Position numbers and translations under genes: made by a program
Source of the DNA: an uncultured Brevundimonas sp.
Lineage (GTDB): Bacteria; Pseudomonadota; Alphaproteobacteria; Caulobacterales; Caulobacteraceae
Assembly: GCF_937870815.1 (NCBI RefSeq)
Contig: NZ_CALMZS010000102.1
Coordinates: 1 to 51,710, forward strand
Reading direction: 5' to 3'
Length of the DNA: 51,710 bases
Notes under the pieces: generated by a model
Databases searched by the model: none
What the model was told of the DNA's origin: nothing
The model's input: only the letters and a program-made list of their open reading frames with translations
Part shown: positions 27,202-35,768 of the stretch, piece by piece
Numbering within the stretch: the first letter of the stretch is position 1
How the letters are laid out: each line of letters starts with the position of its first letter

Positions 27202-27672
27202 CTACCAGCGACGATGGTCGCGGTCACGGCGCTCGACGCGGATCTGAACCGCCAGACGGTCGTAGCGGCGGTCGAGGTCCTGGCGCTCCCAGCGGGTCAG
27301 GCCGCCGCGCATATAGCTGCGCTCGAGGCGGACCAGGCTGTCCAGCTGCGCGTGCAGCCGAAGCGCTTCGCGGCGGCTCAGCGAGCCGTTGCGAAGGCCG
27401 ACGTCGATGCGCCGGTCCAGCTGGTGTTTGCGCTGGCTGATCGACCGCCAGCGGCCATGATTCTGATAGTGGTCGCCGCGTTCGTAACGGTCGCGGTCAG
27501 GGCGTTCGTGGCGGTCCCGGTCGCGGCGCTCGTAGCGCTCGTCCCGGTCATCGTGGTCATGGCGTTCATACCGGTCGTGTCGGTCGTAGCGGCCGTGATC
27601 CTGGGTGGCGGCGGGAACCGCGACGGAGGCCGCGGCGATGGCCAGCACGGGGATGAGGGCTCTCTTCATCAT
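27202..27672 (-). CDS. Secreted Arg/Asp/His/Tyr-rich protein, paralogue of 48242-48667
   Basis: 156 residues. A signal peptide (about residues 1-22) is followed by a low-complexity tract (25-75) of alternating Asp, Arg, His and Tyr, then a folded helical region, LDRRIDVGLRNGSLSRREAL and LTRWERQDLDRRYDRL, that is shared with the gene at 48242. The tract resembles metal- or acid-binding linkers, but its role is unknown. Such RcnB-like or uncharacterised envelope proteins are common in Caulobacterales. Alone on its strand, with a 232-bp gap to the next gene. Confidence 0.7.
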   Translation of the reverse strand: MMKRALIPVLAIAAASVAVPAATQDHGRYDRHDRYERHDHDDRDERYERRDRDRHERPDRDRYERGDHYQNHGRWRSISQRKHQLDRRIDVGLRNGSLSRREALRLHAQLDSLVRLERSYMRGGLTRWERQDLDRRYDRLAVQIRVERRDRDHRRW

Positions 27673-27862
27673 CGGTCTCGTCCTTCGTTACGCAGGCCGG
27701 GCCGGCCGCGCTGGGGCCGACAACACCATTGTCGAACTGAGCCATGCCTGAATGGCCTGTGTCAGCTTGCGTTCATGTCGATGACGACGCATTGGTGCGG
27801 CTCTCCCGCGGCGTTCAACGCGTTCGCGGGGGCGGCGACGGGTGAAACATGTCCGGATGCGC

Positions 27863-27880
27863 CGTTCAGCCGACGTTCAG
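27863..27880 (+). promoter_or_regulatory. Direct repeat CGTTCAG with 11-bp period, candidate response-regulator box
   Basis: CGTTCAG occurs at 27863-27869 and again at 27874-27880, one helical turn apart, 24 bases before the first gene of the PepSY-like/response regulator/kinase operon. OmpR-family regulators bind such tandem repeats, so autoregulation by the product of 28250-28930 is plausible. Confidence 0.45.
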
Positions 27881-27904
27881 AGCCTGGGGTCTAGACCGCC
27901 GCCC

Positions 27905-28249
27905 ATGACCCGGATGCCCGTCTACATCCTCGCCGTCCTGCTCGCCGCCGCGCCCCTGCCGGCCGCGGCGCAGGATGCCGACGGCCGCGCCGAGGCGCGG
28001 CAGGACCCGCGCGGGGACGGCTGGCAGGAGCGCGGCGGGCGCGGCCGGGCCCTCCGGGACCAGGCGCCTCCGGCCCCGCGCGTCAGCATGGGCGCCGCGG
28101 TCCAGCGCGCCTCCGCGGGACGGTCGGGCCGCTTTCTCGGCGCAAGCGACCGCGGCGACACGATCGTGGTCCGCTGGGAGTATCCGGGCGGTCGCATCGC
28201 CGACATCATGGTGGACGGCCGCAGCGGCCGGCTGATCGGAGAACGCTGA
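27905..28249 (+). CDS. Small secreted PepSY-like protein
   Basis: 114 residues. A signal peptide (about residues 1-23, ending PAAAQ) is followed by an Arg/Gly-rich linker and a C-terminal block, GAAVQRASAGRSGRFLG and GGRIADIMVDGRSGRLIG, which has the strand-turn-strand pattern of PepSY domains ending in DGRTGR-like motifs. Such proteins commonly precede two-component genes and may sense or modulate the kinase from the periplasm. Its stop touches the start of the response regulator, so they form one operon. Confidence 0.72.
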   Translation: MTRMPVYILAVLLAAAPLPAAAQDADGRAEARQDPRGDGWQERGGRGRALRDQAPPAPRVSMGAAVQRASAGRSGRFLGASDRGDTIVVRWEYPGGRIADIMVDGRSGRLIGER

Positions 28250-28930
28250 ATGCGCGTACTGCTCGTCGAGGACGACGCCGATCTGTCGCGCCAGCTGAAG
28301 GGCGCCCTGTCGGACGCCGGCTATGCGGTGGATCACGCCGGCGACGGCGAGGAGGCCCATTTCCTCGGCGACACCGAGCCCTATGACGTCATCGTGCTGG
28401 ATCTCGGCCTGCCCAAGATCGACGGGGTTTCGGTGCTCGAGCGCTGGCGGCGCGAGGGCAAGACCACGCCGGTGCTGATCCTGACCGCGCGCGGCGCCTG
28501 GTCGGACAAGGTCTCGGGCTTCGACGCGGGCGCCGACGACTATCTGACCAAGCCCTTCCACACCGAGGAGCTGCTGGCCCGGTTGCGGGCCCTGTTGCGG
28601 CGTTCGGCCGGCATCGCCTCGTCGACCCTGTCGTGCGGCGGTCTGCGTCTGGACCCCCGGGCGGCCCGGGCCAGCGTCGACGGCGAGCCCCTGCGGCTGA
28701 CCTCGCTCGAATACCGCCTGCTGCACTATCTGATGATGCACCAGGGACGGGTGATCAGCCGGACCGAGCTGGTCGAGCACCTCTACGACCAGGACTTCGA
28801 CCGCGACTCCAACACCATCGAGGTGTTCGTCGGCCGTCTGCGCAAGAAGATCGGTCCGGACCGGATCGAGACGGTGCGCGGCCTCGGCTACCGGCTGACC
28901 GCCCTGCCCGGGGAGAGTCCGGCGACGTGA
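28250..28930 (+). CDS. OmpR-family response regulator, FeuP/PhoP-like
   Basis: 226 residues. The receiver domain (1-115) has the acidic pocket E7, D8, D9, phosphoacceptor D51 (IVLDLGLPK), conserved Thr in LTARG and Lys in LTKPF. The winged-helix domain (125-220) contains RLTSLEYRLLHYLMMHQGRV and YDQDFDRDSNTIEVFVGRLR, close to rhizobial FeuP. In Rhizobium feuPQ lie beside cycHJKL, as here, which supports that name. The start is one base after the upstream stop and the end overlaps the kinase (GTGA). Confidence 0.93.
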   Translation: MRVLLVEDDADLSRQLKGALSDAGYAVDHAGDGEEAHFLGDTEPYDVIVLDLGLPKIDGVSVLERWRREGKTTPVLILTARGAWSDKVSGFDAGADDYLTKPFHTEELLARLRALLRRSAGIASSTLSCGGLRLDPRAARASVDGEPLRLTSLEYRLLHYLMMHQGRVISRTELVEHLYDQDFDRDSNTIEVFVGRLRKKIGPDRIETVRGLGYRLTALPGESPAT

Positions 28931-30399
28931 CCGACGGCTCGGGGGGCCCTGTCGACGCCGGCGCCGCGGACGCGCCGTCCGGCTGGGGGCGCTGGTTCGG
29001 CCGCCCCGGCCGGAGCCTGACCCGGCGGTTGATCTGGCTCGCCTCCGCCTGGATCGTCCTCGCCCTGGTCCTGACCGGCTGGGCGCTGACCAACCAGTAT
29101 CAGGAATCCGCCCTGCGCCGGCTCGGCAACGCCCTCGCCGACACCATCGACGAGGTGGTCGTGGCGACCAATGCGGCGGCCGACGAGTCGCTGACGGTCG
29201 GCGAGGTCAGGGACGACCGCACCCTGCGGCCCCTGTCCGGGAAATACTGGGCCGTCGCCGAACCCGGGGCCGACGGCCGGCTGCGCATCCTGGTGCGCTC
29301 GCCGTCGCTGGCCGGGGAGAGTCTGACCATCCCCGCCGACCTGCCCGGCCGTCTCGCCGCCGCCCGCGGCGCGACGATCAGCTACAACGATCCCGACGGC
29401 CTGCGCGGCGGCGGCAAAGGGCCCCTCGGCGCGCCCCTGCGCGTGGCCGCCAGCATGAAGCAACTGCCGGGCCGGACCCGGCCGGTGGTCTTCCTGGCCG
29501 GCATCGACCGCACCAGCATCGACAACGATACGCGCCAGTTCGCCACCTTCACCTGGACGGCGCTGCTGGTGCTCGGCCTCGGCCTGGTCATCGCCGTCTT
29601 CCTGCAGGTGCGGATCGGCCTGCGTCCGCTCTATGCGCTCAGGAACGAGATCGCCGATGTCCGCAAGGGCCGGGCGGCCCGCATCGCGCGCAGCTATCCG
29701 CTCGAGATCCAGCCGCTGGCGGAACAGGTGAACCGTCTGCTCGACCACAATCAGGAGACCGTGGAGCGCCAGCGGACCCATGTCGGCAACCTCGCCCATG
29801 CGCTGAAGACGCCGCTCTCGGTGATGCTGGCCGAGGCGGGGTCGCAGCAGGGCCCCCTGCCGGACATCGTGCGCCGTCAGACCGAGGTGATGAAGGCCCA
29901 GGTCGACCACCATCTGCGCCGCGCCCGCGCCGCCGCCCGCGCCCAGATGCTGGGCGAGGTGACCCCGATCGAGCCGGTTCTGGACGAGCTGGCGGTGATG
30001 CTGGAGCGGGTGTTCGAGGACAAGGGGGTGGTCATCGACTGGCGCGTCCCGGAGGGTCTGGCCTTCCGCGGCGAGCGCCAGGACCTGCAGGAGCTGCTCG
30101 GCAACCTGATGGAGAACGCCTGCAAATGGGCCCGGCGCCGGGTCCGGGTCTCGGGCGGCGCCACCGGCCTGGGCCAGATGGTCGTGGTGGTCGAGGACGA
30201 CGGGCCGGGCCTGCCCGAGGACCAGCGCGAGGCGGCGCTGAAGCGCGGCTCGCGCATGGACGAGACCACGCCCGGATCAGGGCTCGGCCTGTCGATCGTG
30301 GTTGAGCTGACCCGCGCCTATGGCGGCCGGGTCTCCCTCTCCGACAGCGAATTCGGCGGCCTCAAGGTCGTGCTGGAGCTCCCCGCCGCCGAAGTCTGA
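28927..30399 (+). CDS. Sensor histidine kinase, FeuQ/PhoQ-like
   Basis: 490 residues from GTG 28927, overlapping the regulator. Transmembrane helices at about 35-55 and 210-230 flank a periplasmic sensor domain of about 150 residues. The HAMP region is followed by phosphoacceptor H291 in NLAHALKTPLS and an HATPase domain with NLMENACKWA, VEDDGPGLPEDQ and GSGLGLSIV. It should phosphorylate the adjacent regulator; the stimulus is unknown, possibly metal or osmotic as for PhoQ and FeuQ relatives. Confidence 0.93.
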   Translation: MTDGSGGPVDAGAADAPSGWGRWFGRPGRSLTRRLIWLASAWIVLALVLTGWALTNQYQESALRRLGNALADTIDEVVVATNAAADESLTVGEVRDDRTLRPLSGKYWAVAEPGADGRLRILVRSPSLAGESLTIPADLPGRLAAARGATISYNDPDGLRGGGKGPLGAPLRVAASMKQLPGRTRPVVFLAGIDRTSIDNDTRQFATFTWTALLVLGLGLVIAVFLQVRIGLRPLYALRNEIADVRKGRAARIARSYPLEIQPLAEQVNRLLDHNQETVERQRTHVGNLAHALKTPLSVMLAEAGSQQGPLPDIVRRQTEVMKAQVDHHLRRARAAARAQMLGEVTPIEPVLDELAVMLERVFEDKGVVIDWRVPEGLAFRGERQDLQELLGNLMENACKWARRRVRVSGGATGLGQMVVVVEDDGPGLPEDQREAALKRGSRMDETTPGSGLGLSIVVELTRAYGGRVSLSDSEFGGLKVVLELPAAEV

Positions 30400-30481
30400 G
30401 CCCCCTCGCGGATAGCGGATGTTAACCTTGGGGACGCAGCATGGCGCCGGCCGGGCCATCGACCGGTCGAGAGGGGTCTGG

Positions 30482-31843
30482 ATGTCGGGGCTGTCCGTCG
30501 CCCACCGCGTCGCGCTGGCGACTCTGATCGAGCAGGCGCCCGACGCCACGCTGGCGAAGCTGTCATCGGTGGCCGGCGCCCTGCCGGGCGAGCGGGCGCT
30601 CGAGCTCGGGGCCATGCTCGCGGAAGAGGTGCGCGACCGGACCCGCCGCCGGCTGGTCCTCGCCCCCCTGCTGCCGATGTTCCGGCCGCGCCCCGACGGC
30701 ATCGAGGCGATCACCTTCCCGCCGGCCGTCCTGCCCCGGCTGTGGAAGGCCGGATCGGCGCGCGAGCCCGGCCTGCTTCCGCGGCTCGACAGGGCCGGTC
30801 CGGACGCCGCGGCCGTGTCCGACCGCATCTGCCTGGCCGCCGCCGCCGCCGTGCGCGACCGCCCGGAGCAGGTCTGGCCGGCCGATCTCGAGCCGCACCG
30901 CCGCGAGCGCGGCCTGAACGATCTGGCGGCCTGTCTTGACCTGGCGCATCTGGCCCGGCGCGGCCTGCCCTCCATAGAGGTCTGGCTCAAGCGACCCGAC
31001 GGCGACCAGGTCGCCGAATTGCGCCTGCTCATCAAGGATTGCGCGGCCATCCACGCCGATGGAGCCCGGCGCGTGCTCGAGATGCTGTTCTCGCATCTGG
31101 ACGACGCCGTGCTGATCCTGCGCATCATCACCCAATGCTCCTGCGCCTCGGGCCGGGAGGGCTTTCTGAGCGCGTCCGAACTGGCCGGCTTCGTCGAGCG
31201 GCTGATCGACGGCGTCGACGCCCGCGTCGCGCGCATCGGAGCGTTCCGGCCCGGTTCGGATCTGGCCAGTGTCGATCCGGTCATCGCCGACCTGACGTGG
31301 TGCGCCAACGTCCTCAACGAACTCGACGTGACCCTGACCCTCAATCCGCTCAGCGTCTGGGGCAAGTCGGTGCGCGACGCGCGCGTCAGCATCGCCGGCC
31401 AGCTCTCCGCCTTCCTGCGCGCCGCCGATCGCGCCGTCGACCGGGCCCTGCCGCTGGAGCGGGTGCGGCTCGCCGGCCGCATGACCCGCAAGGCGCCGCA
31501 ACTCACCGTCCCGGTCCAGGGGGAAACGGTGCAGGCGGTCGGGAACCTGCTCAAGCTGGTCGGCGCGGTGCGCGGCCCGGCCTCGATCTTCGGGGCCGAG
31601 TCCGACCGCAGCAAGCTGGTGGAGTCCCTGACCGCCCGCCTGACCGACTACGCCGACCAGGCGCTGCTCGCGGTCAATGACGGCGAGGCCGAGGACGAGG
31701 TCAATGCGCTGCGCCTGGTCGAGCTGGCCGCGCGCTGTCTGGATCTGATCGACGCCCGCGTCGCCGCCCGCACGGTGCGTCGCCGGGCCGCAGTGGCCGG
31801 AGCGGTCCGCAAGCCGACGAAACCCTCGTCTCGGGCCGCCTGA
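30482..31843 (+). CDS. Large conserved-looking hypothetical protein
   Basis: 453 residues from ATG 30482. Rich in Ala, Leu, Arg and Asp, with long amphipathic helices throughout; no signal peptide, membrane helix or catalytic motif was seen. A Cys pair occurs in ITQCSCASGREG near residue 220. It lies between the two-component system and the cytochrome c maturation operon. Helical repeats could make it a scaffold or DUF2336-like protein, but I do not recognise a family. A TTAACC sequence lies 60 bases upstream of the start. Confidence 0.6.
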   Translation: MSGLSVAHRVALATLIEQAPDATLAKLSSVAGALPGERALELGAMLAEEVRDRTRRRLVLAPLLPMFRPRPDGIEAITFPPAVLPRLWKAGSAREPGLLPRLDRAGPDAAAVSDRICLAAAAAVRDRPEQVWPADLEPHRRERGLNDLAACLDLAHLARRGLPSIEVWLKRPDGDQVAELRLLIKDCAAIHADGARRVLEMLFSHLDDAVLILRIITQCSCASGREGFLSASELAGFVERLIDGVDARVARIGAFRPGSDLASVDPVIADLTWCANVLNELDVTLTLNPLSVWGKSVRDARVSIAGQLSAFLRAADRAVDRALPLERVRLAGRMTRKAPQLTVPVQGETVQAVGNLLKLVGAVRGPASIFGAESDRSKLVESLTARLTDYADQALLAVNDGEAEDEVNALRLVELAARCLDLIDARVAARTVRRRAAVAGAVRKPTKPSSRAA

Positions 31844-31863
31844 TCGGCTAGAGCACCGCGACT

Positions 31864-32688
31864 ATGACGATGTTCTGGATCATGTCGGCCGTGATGGCCG
31901 CGGCGGCGGGCCTGCTGGTGCTCGCCGGCGCGCGTCGCGGCGTGGCCGCGGGCGATCTGGTGACGCCCGCCGCGGCCTCGGCGGAACTGGCGGAGCTCGA
32001 CCGGCTGAAGGCGCGCGGTCTGCTGGACGAGGCCGGCTGGGTCGCCGCCCGGGCCGAGGCGGGGCGGCGCATCCTCTCGTCGCGGCGCGTCGCGGCTCCG
32101 GTCGCGGCCGGGCCCGGGGACCGCCACTGGGTGCTCGGCGGCCTGGTCGCCGCCGCCGCCGGAACGGCGGGACTGTACATGCTGGTCGGCGCGCCCGGCC
32201 TGCCCGACCAGGGCTTTGAACGGCGCGTCGACGAGTGGATGACCCGCCTCGACACCCTGCAGCCGCCGCAGGTCGCCGCGGTGGTGGCCCGGATCGTCGA
32301 GCAGCGGCCGAACGATCACCAGGCCCTGACCATGCTGGGCGCGGCCCGCTTCGAGGCCGGCGACCCGCTGGCCGCCGCATCGGCGTTCCGCCGGGCGATC
32401 GCGCTGCGGCCCGACGATGCGCAAAGCTGGGCGCGTCTGGGCGAAAGCCTGGTGCGCGCCAACGGCGGCAAGGTCGACGGTGACGCCGAGGCCGCCTTCC
32501 GTCGGGCCCTGGAGCACGACCCGGATCAGCTGGGCGCCCGCTACTTCCTCGGCGAGGCGGCGCTGGCCCGGGGCGACACGGCCGCGGCGCGCGAACTGTG
32601 GACGCCCCTGATCGCCGCCCTCGCGCCGGGCGATCCGCGCCGCGCCGAGCTGATGTCGCGCCTGCCGCCGGCCGGAGGCGCTGGATGA
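31864..32688 (+). CDS. ccmI: Cytochrome c maturation protein CcmI (CycH)
   Basis: 274 residues. Two transmembrane helices (about 4-24 and 83-103) precede a TPR-type periplasmic domain (130-265) with ALTMLGAARFEAGDPLAAAS and AVSWARLGESL-like repeats. CcmI presents apocytochrome c to the haem ligation machinery. It is the first gene of the ccmI-E-F-H operon (rhizobial cycHJKL); each junction is an ATGA or GTGA overlap. Confidence 0.9.
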   Translation: MTMFWIMSAVMAAAAGLLVLAGARRGVAAGDLVTPAAASAELAELDRLKARGLLDEAGWVAARAEAGRRILSSRRVAAPVAAGPGDRHWVLGGLVAAAAGTAGLYMLVGAPGLPDQGFERRVDEWMTRLDTLQPPQVAAVVARIVEQRPNDHQALTMLGAARFEAGDPLAAASAFRRAIALRPDDAQSWARLGESLVRANGGKVDGDAEAAFRRALEHDPDQLGARYFLGEAALARGDTAAARELWTPLIAALAPGDPRRAELMSRLPPAGGAG

Positions 32689-33158
32689 GCTGGCTGCCGA
32701 AATCGCCCAAGGCCCGCCGGCGCCTGTGGGTCTTCATCGCCGTGGCCCCCGTGCTGGCCCTGGCCGTGGCCCTGTCCCTCTACGCGATGCGCGGCAGCGT
32801 CACCTTCTTCTTCTCGCCCTCCGAGGCGACCCGCGAGAACGCCCCCGCCGGTCGCGTGGTGCGGCTCGGCGGCCTGGTCGAAACCGGCAGCGTGGTCCGC
32901 GACGGGGCGGGCCAGGTCGCCTTCGCGGTCACCGACAACGTCGCCACCACCCGCGTCGTCTATCGCGGCGACCTGCCCGACCTGTTCGCCGAGGGGCAGG
33001 GGGTGGTGGCCCAGGGCGCCTTCCTGCCCGACCGCAGCTTCCGCGCCACCCAGGTCCTGGCCAAACACGACGAGACCTATATGCCGCGCGAAGTCGCCGA
33101 CAGCCTGAAGGCCAAGGGCGAGTGGCGTCCGGCCGACAGCGCCGCGGCCACGCCGTGA
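32685..33158 (+). CDS. ccmE: Haem chaperone CcmE (CycJ)
   Basis: 157 residues. An N-terminal anchor helix (about 13-35) is followed by the OB-fold domain. The haem-binding motif KHDETYMP has H128, which forms the covalent haem bond, and Y132; numbering is almost that of E. coli CcmE. CcmE carries haem to CcmF/H in the periplasm. Start overlaps ccmI (ATGA) and end overlaps ccmF (GTGA). Confidence 0.95.
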   Translation: MSWLPKSPKARRRLWVFIAVAPVLALAVALSLYAMRGSVTFFFSPSEATRENAPAGRVVRLGGLVETGSVVRDGAGQVAFAVTDNVATTRVVYRGDLPDLFAEGQGVVAQGAFLPDRSFRATQVLAKHDETYMPREVADSLKAKGEWRPADSAAATP

Positions 33159-35140
33159 TCGTTGAAACGGGCGCCTTCGCCCTCGTCCTCGCGCTCGGGC
33201 TGGCGGCCCTGCAGACCGCGCTCGCCGTGGGCGGGCGCCTGCGCCGCAGCCCGGTGCTGGCCGGTGCGGCCGCCGGCGCGGCCCTGGCCTCGGCCCTGGC
33301 CGTGGCCGTCGCCTTCGCCGTCCTGGTCCAGGCCTTCGCCACCTCCGACTTCTCGGTCGCCAACGTCGCCGCCAACAGCCACACCGACAAGCCGATGCTC
33401 TACAAGGTGGCCGGGGCCTGGGGCAGCCACGAGGGCTCGCTGGTGCTGTGGTGCCTGGTGCTGACCGGCTTCGGGGCGGCCCTGGCCCGGGCCCGCGACC
33501 TGCCCTTCGGCCTCAAGACCTCGGCCGTGGCGGCCCAAGGCTTCCTCGGCCTGCTGTTCCTGGCCTTCGCCGTCTTCACCTCCAACCCGTTCGAGCGCCT
33601 GGACCCCGCCCCGTTCCAGGGCGCCTCGCTGAACCCGCTGCTGCAGGACCCGGCGCTCGCCCTCCATCCGCCCTTCCTCTACGCTGGCTATGTCGGCTTT
33701 TCGGTCTGCTTCTCGCTGGCCGTCGCGGCCCTGGTCGAGGGGCGCGCCAATTCGGCCTTCTGGCCGGCCTGGGGGCGCTGGGTCCGGCCATGGGCGCTGG
33801 CCAGCTGGGCCCTGCTGACCGTCGGCATCACCCTCGGGGCGTTCTGGGCCTATTACGAACTCGGCTGGGGCGGCTGGTGGTTCTGGGATCCGGTCGAGAA
33901 CGCCAGCTTCATGCCGTGGCTGGCGGGGGCGGCCCTGCTCCACTCGGCCGTGGTCACCGAGCGGCGCGGCGCGCTGGCGGGCTGGACCACCTTCCTCGCC
34001 CTGCTGGCCTTCACCCTGTCGATGCTGGGCGCCTTTCTCGTCCGCTCCGGGGTGCTGACCAGCGTCCACGCCTTCGCCGTCGACCCGGAACGGGGCCTGA
34101 TGCTGCTGGCCATCCTCGGGCTGACCGGGGGACTGGCGTTCGGCCTGTTCGCCTGGCGCGCGCCGCGGCTGAAGGGCGGCGGCATGTTCGCCCCGGTCAG
34201 CCGCGAGGGGGCGCTGGTGCTCAACAACCTGTTCCTGACCGCCGCCTGCGCCACCGTCCTGCTCGGCACCCTCTATCCGCTCATCCTGGAAGCGGCCAGC
34301 GGTTCGACCATTTCGGTCGGTCCGCCTTATTTCGCCATGACCTTCGTGCCGCTGATGGCGGTCGCCTTCGTGATCCTGCCGGCCGGTCCCCTGCTGGCGT
34401 GGAAGCGCGGCGATCTGCCGGGCGTGCTGCAGCGGCTGGCGGTCGCGGCCGGGCTGGCGCTGCTGCCGGCGATGGCCGCCTTCGCCGTGTTCGAGCCGCG
34501 CCGGGCCCTGTCGGCCGCCGGGGTCGGGCTCGGGGCCTGGCTGATCCTCGGCGCCCTGGCCGAGACCGCCGGGCGCATCCGCCTGTTCCGCGCTTCGCCG
34601 GCGGAAAGCCTCCGGCGGGCGCGGGCGCTGCCGCCCGGCGCCTGGGGCATGACCCTGGCGCATGCCGGGCTCGGCGTCTTCGTGCTCGGGGCCGTGGTCG
34701 AGACCGCCTACCGCATCGAGGCGGCCCGTCCGATCGCGATCGGCCAGGTGATCGAAGCCGGCCCCTGGGCGGTGCGGCTCGATGAGGTGCGGGTGGTCGA
34801 AGGCCCCAACTACCTGGCCGAGCGGGGCCGCCTGACCGTGAGCCTCCGCTCGGGCGCGGCCCCGCGACGGATTCACGCCGAACGCCGCTTCTACCCCGCC
34901 GGCGGCCAGACCACCACCGAGGTCGGGCTCGACTTCCGCGGCCTTGACGATGTCTATGTGGTCCTCGGCGACCGCGGCCAGACGGCGCAGGGCGGGCCGG
35001 CGTGGAACGTGCGCCTGTGGTGGAACCCGTGGGCGCGGCTGATCTTTCTCGGCCCGGCCCTGATGGCGCTCGGCGGCCTGCTGTCGCTGACCGACCGCCG
35101 GCTGCGGCTCGGCGTCGGCGGACGAAAGGCGGCCCCATGA
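33155..35140 (+). CDS. ccmF: Haem lyase subunit CcmF (CycK)
   Basis: 661 residues from GTG 33155. About 14-15 membrane helices. The WWD haem-handling domain has WGGWWFWDPVENASFMPWLA, and conserved His occur in GSHEGSLVLW and LHPPFLYAGY. A periplasmic domain lies near the C-terminus. It attaches haem from CcmE to the CxxCH of apocytochromes together with CcmH. Overlaps both neighbours by four bases. Confidence 0.96.
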   Translation: MIVETGAFALVLALGLAALQTALAVGGRLRRSPVLAGAAAGAALASALAVAVAFAVLVQAFATSDFSVANVAANSHTDKPMLYKVAGAWGSHEGSLVLWCLVLTGFGAALARARDLPFGLKTSAVAAQGFLGLLFLAFAVFTSNPFERLDPAPFQGASLNPLLQDPALALHPPFLYAGYVGFSVCFSLAVAALVEGRANSAFWPAWGRWVRPWALASWALLTVGITLGAFWAYYELGWGGWWFWDPVENASFMPWLAGAALLHSAVVTERRGALAGWTTFLALLAFTLSMLGAFLVRSGVLTSVHAFAVDPERGLMLLAILGLTGGLAFGLFAWRAPRLKGGGMFAPVSREGALVLNNLFLTAACATVLLGTLYPLILEAASGSTISVGPPYFAMTFVPLMAVAFVILPAGPLLAWKRGDLPGVLQRLAVAAGLALLPAMAAFAVFEPRRALSAAGVGLGAWLILGALAETAGRIRLFRASPAESLRRARALPPGAWGMTLAHAGLGVFVLGAVVETAYRIEAARPIAIGQVIEAGPWAVRLDEVRVVEGPNYLAERGRLTVSLRSGAAPRRIHAERRFYPAGGQTTTEVGLDFRGLDDVYVVLGDRGQTAQGGPAWNVRLWWNPWARLIFLGPALMALGGLLSLTDRRLRLGVGGRKAAP

Positions 35141-35643
35141 GACGGCTCCTTCTGGTCGTGGCCGCGGCCGCCGGCCTGGTCGCCGCGCCGGTGGCCTCCC
35201 AGGAGCCGCCGCCGGCGCCCGACCGTCCGCTGCCCGACGCCGCGCAGGAGGCCCGCGCCCAGGCGCTGTTCGACGGCGTCCGCTGCGTGGTCTGCCAGCA
35301 CGAGGCCATCGCCGACAGCCCCGCGGTCATCGCCGCCGACATGCGCCAGCTGGTCCGCGAACAGGTCGCCGCCGGCCGGTCGGACGCCGAGATCAAGCGG
35401 GATCTGGTGCGCCGCTACGGCGACTTCGTGCTGTTCCGGCCGCCGCTGCGGTTGGCCACCTGGCTGCTGTGGTTCGGCCCGGCCGCCCTGATGGCGGCCG
35501 TCCTCGCCCTGCTGCTGCTGCGTTCACGCGGCCGGCGGCCCGAGGCGGCCCCGCTCACCGCCGAGGAAGAGGCGCGGCTGGCCGATATCGTCGCCGAGGC
35601 CGGTCTTCGCCCCGATGCTGACGCAATGGCGTCTGACGACTGA
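35137..35643 (+). CDS. ccmH: Cytochrome c maturation protein CcmH (CycL)
   Basis: 168 residues. A signal sequence (1-21), the redox motif CVVC in DGVRCVVCQHEAIADSPA (the family norm is LRCxVCQxxxIxxS), and a membrane helix (about 108-132) near the C-terminus define CcmH. It reduces the CxxCH disulfide of apocytochrome c. Start overlaps ccmF. It ends the operon; a 125-bp gap follows. ccmG and ccmABC are not in the window. Confidence 0.93.
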   Translation: MRRLLLVVAAAAGLVAAPVASQEPPPAPDRPLPDAAQEARAQALFDGVRCVVCQHEAIADSPAVIAADMRQLVREQVAAGRSDAEIKRDLVRRYGDFVLFRPPLRLATWLLWFGPAALMAAVLALLLLRSRGRRPEAAPLTAEEEARLADIVAEAGLRPDADAMASDD

Positions 35644-35768
35644 GCGCGGGCGGACCCATCCGCGGCCTTCGGCGTTGGCCTCGGGAATCGCCGCCCTATA
35701 TTGACGGACTGACCGACTGGCGGACTGAACGGGCGTCCGCGCCCGAGGAGAGGATCGTACGAAACCCG

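Noticed and set aside
30421..30427. GTTAACC as a CtrA binding site
   Set aside because: Only half of the TTAA-N7-TTAA site is present, here and at 47662. Not enough to call.
33155..35643. Missing ccmG between ccmF and ccmH as evidence of gene loss
   Set aside because: The rhizobial cycHJKL cluster has the same four genes, with ccmG kept with ccmABC elsewhere, so this is normal for the group.
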